Part shown: positions 57,928-64,000 of the stretch, in pieces | Layout: every line of letters starts with the position of its first letter | How positions within the stretch are numbered: the stretch's first letter is position 1 | NCBI GenBank assembly: GCA_902775565.1 | Contig: CACYMP010000013.1 | Span: 62,001-126,000 of the forward strand | Length of the DNA: 64,000 nucleotides | Direction of reading: 5' to 3' | Source of the DNA: Oscillospiraceae bacterium | Lineage (GTDB): Bacteria > Bacillota > Clostridia > Saccharofermentanales > Saccharofermentanaceae | Translations under genes and position numbers: made by a program | Notes under the pieces: model-generated | Seen by the model: only the letters and a program-made list of their open reading frames with translations | Database searches by the model: none | Told to the model about the DNA's origin: nothing

Positions 57928-59822
57928 AAGGATTCTCGGCAGGATATCACATAGCAGAGACCGAAAAAGGCGGAAAGAAAGGTTTCCGCTTTGCGGCTTT
58001 TGCGTGCGGTGTGTTTCTTGCCGCACTTGTTCTGATAATGACGGTGGTTGCAAGGGAGAACGCTTATGAAGACAGAACTATCCCTGATTTCAGCGAAGCG
58101 ATCGAGAACGGCAACTATGAAGAAGCTCTTTCAATCTACAGAAACGTTCAGGATCAGGTACTGGCTTATAATCCTGACGCCAATGACAATACTTATGATG
58201 AGAAGATCAAGCTCCTCAGCAGCATGGAAGAGATCGTCAAGACTAAGGTAGACCTTATCTGTGACAGGATCGTCACCAACAGATATGTGCCTCAGCACAG
58301 TGATATCGATTTCCTCGATTCCATGGAGGAACTTACCGCATCAGTCGTCGCCAAACGACTGAATTCTTTGTGCGAACAGTTCCTTCTGGGTAAGATCGAG
58401 AAACCTGATGTTACCTTTGTTTTCGACCAGTTATCGCCGATAAGCAATTTCTCCGCCATCGCCGGTCCTATGAGACGAGAAGTGGATTATATCGAGACTG
58501 CGACTGGTGATGTAAGGACGGCAGAGAAAGCTCTTGCTGAAGGGGATTATGTTGAAGCCGTTCAAAGGTATCAGCTCGTTAACGGAAGATATGAAGGATA
58601 TGTAGGTGAATACTCTGCGAAGAGGATCAATGAGATCAAAGCGGAGATGTACGAACCTATGATGGCAGAAGGCGAGCATATGCTCGAAAGATACAAGTTT
58701 TATTCGGCTGAAAAGCTGTTCTCAAATCTTGCCGCGATCTTCCCGGAAGACGATAAGATCCGTTCTGATCTTCTTGCCGCAACCGGTCATACATCGAAGA
58801 CCGTAGAGTGGAGAGGACATGTTGAGGTCCTTTGCGTAAGATCCCTGATTGCCAATCCCGATGCTGCTTTCGGCGTTGAGTTCGGTAAAGGCGATACAGG
58901 ACTTTATCTCACGGCAAATGAGTTTACACAGATACTTGAGAGCCTTTATGCGAAGGGATATGTATTAGTCGATCCCGAGAACATGATGTCTGCTACCGAT
59001 CCGGGATTCATTCTCGAACGTAACCTTACTGTTCCGGAAGGCAAGAAACCGCTTGTTATCATCATAGAGAACTTAAGCTATGATCCTACCGCATATGTCT
59101 GCGGTACATGCAGACGCCTCGTTCTGAACGATGAGAAGCAGGTCTGCGGCGAATACACGATCAAGGGCAAAGACGGAACGGAAGATCCAGTGGTCAACAG
59201 GACCGCTGAAGCGATCGGTATATTGGATATCTTCGTAAGCAACCATCTGGATTTCACGTATGACGGTTCCAAGGGCATCGTGTCCATAGGCGGACATGAT
59301 TCATGCTTCGGCTATATCGTCAACCGTGAGCAGTTAAGGGACAGGAACAAGCAGCTTAACGCGGCAAACCTTCCCCAGGAAGAGTATACGGATGATGAGA
59401 TAGAGAATAACCGTAATGCCGTCAGGAATATCGTTGAAGTCCTTAAGGATACCGGCTGGAAATTCGCATCCTGCACATACGGATACCTTCCAAATGCAAG
59501 GAAGACCGATCTTGCCGGAATTATGGATGACACCAACAGATGGCTTGATCAGATCGGCTCGCTTATACCGGATACACACATGATCTCTTATCCGAGCGGT
59601 AACTATATCTACGGAACGGACGAGAAGGCCGTATTCCTTAAGAACAACGGTTTCCGTATATTCTTCGGCGCAGGCCCTAAGCCTTACCATATCTACGGTG
59701 ACAACTACCTTTATTTCGACAGAACGATAATAAGCCCCAATGCTATGAAGAACTATGATTTCTCCAGGCTTTTCGACAGCGATGACATCCTGGATCCGAT
59801 AAGAAAGAACAGAAAACAATAG
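57924..59822 (+). CDS. Membrane-anchored polysaccharide-deacetylase-like protein
   Basis: 632 residues: an N-terminal membrane anchor (about 22-43), a helical TPR-like region with internal repeats (about 55-290), and a C-terminal region (about 330-620) that resembles a NodB/polysaccharide-deacetylase fold, including TYGYLPNARKTDLAGIMDDT and SYPSGNYIYGTDEKAVFLKNNGFRIFFG. Canonical NodB His-His-Asp metal ligands are not clear, so activity is uncertain. GTG start with GTGA overlap of the topoisomerase gene suggests coupled translation. No reason for the link to topoisomerase is evident. Confidence 0.68.
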   Translation: MKGFSAGYHIAETEKGGKKGFRFAAFACGVFLAALVLIMTVVARENAYEDRTIPDFSEAIENGNYEEALSIYRNVQDQVLAYNPDANDNTYDEKIKLLSSMEEIVKTKVDLICDRIVTNRYVPQHSDIDFLDSMEELTASVVAKRLNSLCEQFLLGKIEKPDVTFVFDQLSPISNFSAIAGPMRREVDYIETATGDVRTAEKALAEGDYVEAVQRYQLVNGRYEGYVGEYSAKRINEIKAEMYEPMMAEGEHMLERYKFYSAEKLFSNLAAIFPEDDKIRSDLLAATGHTSKTVEWRGHVEVLCVRSLIANPDAAFGVEFGKGDTGLYLTANEFTQILESLYAKGYVLVDPENMMSATDPGFILERNLTVPEGKKPLVIIIENLSYDPTAYVCGTCRRLVLNDEKQVCGEYTIKGKDGTEDPVVNRTAEAIGILDIFVSNHLDFTYDGSKGIVSIGGHDSCFGYIVNREQLRDRNKQLNAANLPQEEYTDDEIENNRNAVRNIVEVLKDTGWKFASCTYGYLPNARKTDLAGIMDDTNRWLDQIGSLIPDTHMISYPSGNYIYGTDEKAVFLKNNGFRIFFGAGPKPYHIYGDNYLYFDRTIISPNAMKNYDFSRLFDSDDILDPIRKNRKQ

Positions 59823-59854
59823 CCAATATTATAATTGTGTTTCATTTAAGAAAT

Positions 59855-59882
59855 TTGACGCACATAGTCAAGATTTTATAAT
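59855..59882 (+). promoter_or_regulatory. Promoter of PH/sirtuin/MutS-like operon
   Basis: TTGACG and TATAAT with a 16-base spacer, 64 bases before the PH-domain gene. Confidence 0.75.
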
Positions 59883-59946
59883 ATATTGATTAATAGATAC
59901 GGCAGATCCGCTTTGTGCGGGCTGAAAGATGCGGAGGATATCTGTT

Positions 59947-60393
59947 ATGTCAAAAATAGACAGGCTTACCAATCTGACTGAAAACGAAGAGATTCTTTGG
60001 CAGGACAGGAAAAGGTATTTGGGACTTCCGTTATCTTTCACGATCTATTCTTTCAGCAAGAATAAGTTCTATCTCAAGACCGGTATCTTCAACATCAAGT
60101 CTGAAGAGATCCTGCTTTACCGTATCCTCGATATCACTTTCAAACAGTCTTTCGGCCAGAAGATCTTCGGCGTCGGTTCGGTCATCCTCAATACGGCTGA
60201 TAAGACAACACCTGTCCTTGAGATCAGGAGCATCAAGACTCCCGACAGAGTACGCAAGGCTTTGAGCACGCTCGTTGAGCAACGCAGGGATGAAAAGCGC
60301 GTTACGGGTAAGGAAATGTTCGGTGCTGCCGGTGCGTTTGATAACGCAGGTGATGGTGATTTCGATTTTGACGGAGTAATCGATCACCTTTAA
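59947..60393 (+). CDS. Bacterial PH-domain protein
   Basis: 148 residues with a bPH2-like beta-sandwich (residues about 18-95, WQDRKRYLGLPLSFTIYSFSKN, SEEILLYRILDITFKQSF) and a tail of acidic residues. Unlike many bPH2 proteins there is no membrane helix. It may bind a lipid head group or protein partner. GGAGG lies before the chosen ATG; six more in-frame codons upstream overlap the ribosome site. Leads the operon with sirtuin and MutS-like genes. Confidence 0.82.
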   Translation: MSKIDRLTNLTENEEILWQDRKRYLGLPLSFTIYSFSKNKFYLKTGIFNIKSEEILLYRILDITFKQSFGQKIFGVGSVILNTADKTTPVLEIRSIKTPDRVRKALSTLVEQRRDEKRVTGKEMFGAAGAFDNAGDGDFDFDGVIDHL

Positions 60394-60420
60394 TCAGACG
60401 GTCATAGTGAGGAATACAAA

Positions 60421-61416
60421 GTGGAAACTAGGATTGACAGGCTGGGAAGCGTTAGGGAAGACAAATTAAGGCAGCTCAAGCAGCTTATCGCCGAGTCTGA
60501 ATATATTGTTTTTCTCGGTGGAGCCGGTGTATCTACCGAGAGCGGTATCCCTGATTTCAGAAGCGGTACAGGTATCTATAATTCCGACAGCGGAATGAAG
60601 TACAGACCTATCGATATCATTGCCCATGATTTTTTCATGGAGCACCCTGAAGATTTCTTCGATTTCTACAAGCGTAAGCTGATCTATCCCGATGCCAGAC
60701 CAAATAAGGCTCATAAGGCTCTTGTGAGGCTTGAGAAGCAGGGCAAGCTTAAGGCTATAATCACGCAGAATATCGATAATCTCCATCAGGAGGCAGGCAG
60801 CAAGTGCGTTATCGAGCTCCACGGATCTGTCTTCAGGAATTACTGCATGGAATGCGGTAAGAAATATGATCTTGAATACGTTGTGGCCCAGGAAGGTGTT
60901 CCTCACTGTGAGAAGTGCGGTGGAGTGGTAAGGCCTGATATCGTTCTTTATGAGGAGAACCTCAATCACAAGGACGTTGATGATGCGATCAAAGCTATTA
61001 AGAAGTGCGATCTTCTTATCATTGCGGGCACATCGCTCACGGTTTATCCGGCTGCGACATTTGCTCAGTTCTTAAAGCATGACAGGATCGTCATTATAAA
61101 TAAGAGTTCAACTTATATGGATCTTAAGGCATTGCTCACGATCCATGACAATGTAGGCGACGTTCTCGATAACTGCGTACCCAAGCGTGCAAGCAGAGCG
61201 AAGAACGCAGGAACCCGTTCCAAGAAGACTGCCGCTTCGAAAACAAAGACTGCGGCAAAAAAGACCACTGCCAAGAAGACGGCAGCTAAGACCAAAACTG
61301 AAACGAAAGCAAAGACTACGGCTAAAGCTTCAACAGCCAAGACTTCAGCCAAGAAGGCACCGGCTAAGAAGCCAGCAGCAAAGCCCAAGTCTGCAGGGAA
61401 AGTGAATGACGGCTAA
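60421..61416 (+). CDS. Sirtuin (NAD-dependent deacylase) with histone-H1-like C-terminal tail
   Basis: 331 residues. Residues 15-250 are a complete SIR2 domain: GAGVSTESGIPDFRSG (NAD), TQNIDNLHQEAG, catalytic H134 in IELHGSVF, zinc Cys C142, C145, C163, C166, and AGTSLTVYPAA. Residues 255-331 are a tail almost only of Lys, Ala, Thr and Ser with SPKK-like and AKK repeats (TAKKTTAKKTAAKTK), much like eukaryotic histone H1 or the AlgP tail. A DNA-binding or self-substrate role is plausible. GTG start with GAGGA upstream. The MutS-like gene overlaps it by 11 bases. Confidence 0.9.
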   Translation: METRIDRLGSVREDKLRQLKQLIAESEYIVFLGGAGVSTESGIPDFRSGTGIYNSDSGMKYRPIDIIAHDFFMEHPEDFFDFYKRKLIYPDARPNKAHKALVRLEKQGKLKAIITQNIDNLHQEAGSKCVIELHGSVFRNYCMECGKKYDLEYVVAQEGVPHCEKCGGVVRPDIVLYEENLNHKDVDDAIKAIKKCDLLIIAGTSLTVYPAATFAQFLKHDRIVIINKSSTYMDLKALLTIHDNVGDVLDNCVPKRASRAKNAGTRSKKTAASKTKTAAKKTTAKKTAAKTKTETKAKTTAKASTAKTSAKKAPAKKPAAKPKSAGKVNDG

Positions 61417-63268
61417 TCCAAAGATATTTGAAGATAAAATCAATAAGATCAATGAATCGATGACGCTGTACGGACGCAGAAGTGTCCTTCTCAGCGTTTT
61501 TCGCTTTATTACATTCATTCTCGCGGCCGGCTCTTTGATATGGGCTATAGTTAACAAGGCTGCGTTATTTTATTTTGTTTTTGCCCTGTCTATGACAGTC
61601 TTTGTCATCCTATGCATCATTCACGGCAAAGTAACCGCTGAGCTTAATTTCTATGAGGCTCTGGAAAACGTCAACGCAAGATATATTGCAAGGATCAAAG
61701 GTGATTTTAACGGCCTGTTTGATCTTGTATGCAGGAACCTTAAGAGAAGAGACGAGAAGGAGGAGGCGATAAGAAGAGCTTCAGGCACGGAATTCTATGT
61801 TGAAGGTCATGGCTATTGCATGGACCTTGATCTTTTCGGAAAGAAATCGCTTTTTTCTCTTCTTAATGTTTCCGAGACTGCTTTCGGCAGGCGTGCTTTC
61901 GCAAAGGAACTGCTCGGAAACGATAACGGCGTGAGATCCGCATCAGCGATAAAGACCAGACAGGAAGCGGTTAAGGAACTTTCGGAGAATCCTGACTTTC
62001 TTGAGAAGTTTCAGGCTACCGCGCTCCTCGGCAAAATGAAAAAGGATCCCAAGGCGCTTATTGATTTTGCATCAGAAAGAAAAGCCGTAAATAACAACCA
62101 TATTGTTATAGCAGCCATTCAGATATTCCTTTGGTTTATTCCGGTTGCTTCTCTTATTTTCTTTTCCACATATATAAGAGCGTGCGTTTTAGGCGTAATC
62201 CTTGTAAATCTTTTGCTGTGGGCAGCTAACGTAAAAGCAAATTCCTACTATTTTAAAGCTGCTGACGGTATGCCCAATCAGGTTTCCACGATCCATAAGA
62301 TGTATTCGCTTCTTGAATCATCGGGACTTAAGAACGGTTATCTCAGATCACTGATAGCAGGCAAGGAGGGAAAGAAGGTTACCACGTCCCTGTCATCGCT
62401 CTCTTTTATATTGTTCTTTGCGGGATTAAGAAGCCAGCCGCTTTTCGCGTTCCTAATAAACAGCGTATTCCCGCTGGATCATTTGATCTGCTATTTCATG
62501 GGCAAATGGGCCGACAGCTACGGAGACAGCCTGTATCACTCGATCACGAACCTTGCTGAGATAGAATCGCTTATGTGCGCTTCTCAGATATCATTTGTCA
62601 GCGCAGTTAATTCCTTCCCGGAAGTGGAGAGCAGCGATTCTCCCGATAAGAATGCTTATTTTGATGGTAAGGATATTACGCATCCGCTGCTTTCGCCTGA
62701 TACGGCCGTAAGCAACTCGGTTACCATCAGATCCGATATAGCTTTGATCACCGGTTCGAACATGTCAGGTAAGACAACTCTTATCAGAACGGTAGGTGTA
62801 TGTTCCATCCTGGCTTATATGGGCTCAAAGGTTCCGTGCAGTTCATTGTCTCTCGGAAGGATGAGGATAATGTCTTCCATGAGGATAACCGATAATTTAG
62901 GCGAGGATATGAGTACTTTTAAGGCAGAACTCGTAAGGATATCTGAGATAATCAAGTGCGCAAAACAAGATGACTGTGCGCTTTTGTTCCTGATCGATGA
63001 GATCTTCAGGGGAACGAATTCAGATGACCGTACAGAGGGTGCGCTCATTGTCTTAAAGAACCTTTCCAAGCCTGAAATCTGTGGCTTTATGACGACTCAT
63101 GATTACGCTATGATCGATAAAACAGTTGACACATTTAAGAATATCTGTTATTACCATTTCTCCGAAACTTATACTGATTCGGGAATTACATTTGATTACA
63201 GGCTGGCAGACGGAATTAGCAGGGAATCGAACGCAAGGTATCTGATGAGGTTGGTCGGAATAGAATAA
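61406..63268 (+). CDS. Membrane-anchored MutS-like ATPase
   Basis: 620 residues. Hydrophobic helices (about 27-70, 225-275, 330-370) flank a MutS connector-like region; C-terminal MutS domain V has Walker A ITGSNMSGKTTLIRT, Walker B FLIDEIFRGTNSDDR and switch TTHDYAMID. The mismatch-recognition domain I (FxE motif) is absent, so it is not a repair MutS. Membrane MutS-like proteins of Clostridia have no known role. GGGAAAG lies before the ATG, within the end of the sirtuin gene. Confidence 0.82.
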   Translation: MTANPKIFEDKINKINESMTLYGRRSVLLSVFRFITFILAAGSLIWAIVNKAALFYFVFALSMTVFVILCIIHGKVTAELNFYEALENVNARYIARIKGDFNGLFDLVCRNLKRRDEKEEAIRRASGTEFYVEGHGYCMDLDLFGKKSLFSLLNVSETAFGRRAFAKELLGNDNGVRSASAIKTRQEAVKELSENPDFLEKFQATALLGKMKKDPKALIDFASERKAVNNNHIVIAAIQIFLWFIPVASLIFFSTYIRACVLGVILVNLLLWAANVKANSYYFKAADGMPNQVSTIHKMYSLLESSGLKNGYLRSLIAGKEGKKVTTSLSSLSFILFFAGLRSQPLFAFLINSVFPLDHLICYFMGKWADSYGDSLYHSITNLAEIESLMCASQISFVSAVNSFPEVESSDSPDKNAYFDGKDITHPLLSPDTAVSNSVTIRSDIALITGSNMSGKTTLIRTVGVCSILAYMGSKVPCSSLSLGRMRIMSSMRITDNLGEDMSTFKAELVRISEIIKCAKQDDCALLFLIDEIFRGTNSDDRTEGALIVLKNLSKPEICGFMTTHDYAMIDKTVDTFKNICYYHFSETYTDSGITFDYRLADGISRESNARYLMRLVGIE

Positions 63269-63372
63269 ATCAATAAATTAATCAAATTACATTAATTATT
63301 TTATGTTTTTGTTGATTATTTTGACTAAACGTATTAAATTGTTTAATGTGAGGATGTTTTGGAAGGTGCTAT

Positions 63373-64000
63373 ATGTTTGAACAGTTAAATGGTTATAAAT
63401 CCATTTTCTTAGACTATTCCGTATTATTGGAGTACGCGGATAATCCTGTCTTTGACGAGTTTCTGCAAGTAGTCGATACCGGAATTGATCTTTATGTGGA
63501 TAAATCTTTCAAGGCTCTCCATTATTGCATCCTGCATATAAAGGATCCTAAGGACAGGGCAGCAGCTGCTGCAATGAAGAAGATCTGCTCAGTCCTTCTC
63601 TCACAGAACAGACTCCATCTCATCCGTGAGCTTGAGATCGACAAGGTAGCCCTCAATATTAATGAGATAGCTGACGGCTGCTGCGTTCTTGCTACAAGAA
63701 ATTCCATCTTCATCAAGAGGCTCTACGAGAAGAGACCGTTTATCGCTTGCGATATTGCTATCCTTGCTCAGGGCGTTCTTAATGTTTTCGATTCTTTGGA
63801 TTCACTGATGTTCTCGTTCCCTCAGCAGGAACCGAGCCGTCTTGCATATAACAGTTCATATATCGAATCTTTCGGCAGTGCGAGCATCTCTGATGTCGTT
63901 AATACCGAGAAAGATGAAAGATATGAGCTTGTTAAGCGTTTGAGCGGCGGTGCAGAAGGCATGGTCTTTACGACCAATGTTCCCGGATACATTGCCAAGA
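63373..64000 (+). CDS. Truncated protein with PIN-like N-terminus and kinase-like glycine loop
   Basis: 209 residues up to the window edge, no stop reached. Residues 1-150 start MFEQLNGYKSIFLDYSVLLE and include NEIADGCCVLATRNSIFIK, which resembles the conserved acidic and Thr/Asn positions of PIN-domain proteins. At the end LSGGAEGMVFTTNVPGYIAK looks like the ATP-binding glycine loop and beta-3 Lys of protein kinases (GxGxxGxV...AxK). So this may be a PIN-kinase fusion; both ideas are tentative. GGAAGG lies before the ATG. It is not clear whether it belongs to the MutS operon; 104 AT-rich bases separate them. Confidence 0.72.
   Translation, partial: MFEQLNGYKSIFLDYSVLLEYADNPVFDEFLQVVDTGIDLYVDKSFKALHYCILHIKDPKDRAAAAAMKKICSVLLSQNRLHLIRELEIDKVALNINEIADGCCVLATRNSIFIKRLYEKRPFIACDIAILAQGVLNVFDSLDSLMFSFPQQEPSRLAYNSSYIESFGSASISDVVNTEKDERYELVKRLSGGAEGMVFTTNVPGYIAK

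Overview
The window reads as chromosomal DNA of an anaerobic, moderately AT-rich member of the Clostridia (Bacillota), probably a gut or rumen lineage. This rests on gene content and style: a superoxide reductase, an EFR1-type flavodoxin/ferredoxin protein, a PadR-HAAS operon, a BspA-like leucine-rich-repeat surface protein, a GH5 lipoprotein, an ECF sigma/anti-sigma pair, both GltX and GlnRS, strong AGGAGG-like ribosome sites and many extended -10 promoters (TGnTATAAT). I cannot name the species. No insertion sequence, prophage, integrase or CRISPR array is visible; the region is mostly single-copy housekeeping and accessory genes packed in short operons.

Layout: 1-3501 carries the C-terminal part of sbcC, a DUF6935-like protein and an RlmI-like 23S rRNA methyltransferase. 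3506-8965 has a GT-C membrane glycosyltransferase with a superoxide reductase, a short-chain dehydrogenase, a DUF975/CmpB-like membrane protein and a TetR regulator. 9259-19766 has two tRNAs, the LRR surface protein, small zinc-ribbon and acetyltransferase genes, the sigma/anti-sigma pair, an acyltransferase, lysA, a MATE pump, a lipoprotein and tmRNA. 19867-26694 holds a cell-wall amidase-like protein, the PadR-HAAS-small membrane protein operon, divergent lipid genes (plsC-like / acyl-CoA synthetase-like) and a YgjP-like metalloprotease. 26748-31846 is one very large DUF4011-type helicase/nuclease gene whose C-terminal DUF3320-like domain lies in the -1 frame after a run of nine A. 31987-43451 covers fructose-bisphosphate aldolase, uracil permease and uracil phosphoribosyltransferase, an amino-acid ABC transporter, a TetR/EFR1 pair, and the gltX-glnS operon.

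43547-53517 holds a dehydroquinate-synthase-like protein without zinc ligands, an M28-like lipoprotein, nagA, a CdaA-CdaR-like fusion (c-di-AMP synthesis), a left-handed beta-helix protein, a HEAT protein, GH5, a GNAT, an SH3 lipoprotein, two adjacent tRNAs (one with an internal duplication) and a zinc-ribbon protein. 53666-64000 has a type IIA topoisomerase pair followed by a large membrane-anchored deacetylase-like protein, then an operon of a PH-like protein, a sirtuin with a histone-H1-like tail, and a membrane-anchored MutS-like ATPase, and finally a truncated gene that may begin a protein-kinase domain.

The most notable items are the -1 frameshifted helicase, the fused diadenylate cyclase/regulator, the tRNA-Arg with a 12-nt D-loop duplication, the sirtuin-MutS operon, three enzyme-like proteins that have lost catalytic or metal residues, three operator-like repeats at an exact 20-bp period before a TetR gene, and several genes whose start codon sits where transcription should begin (candidate leaderless mRNAs).
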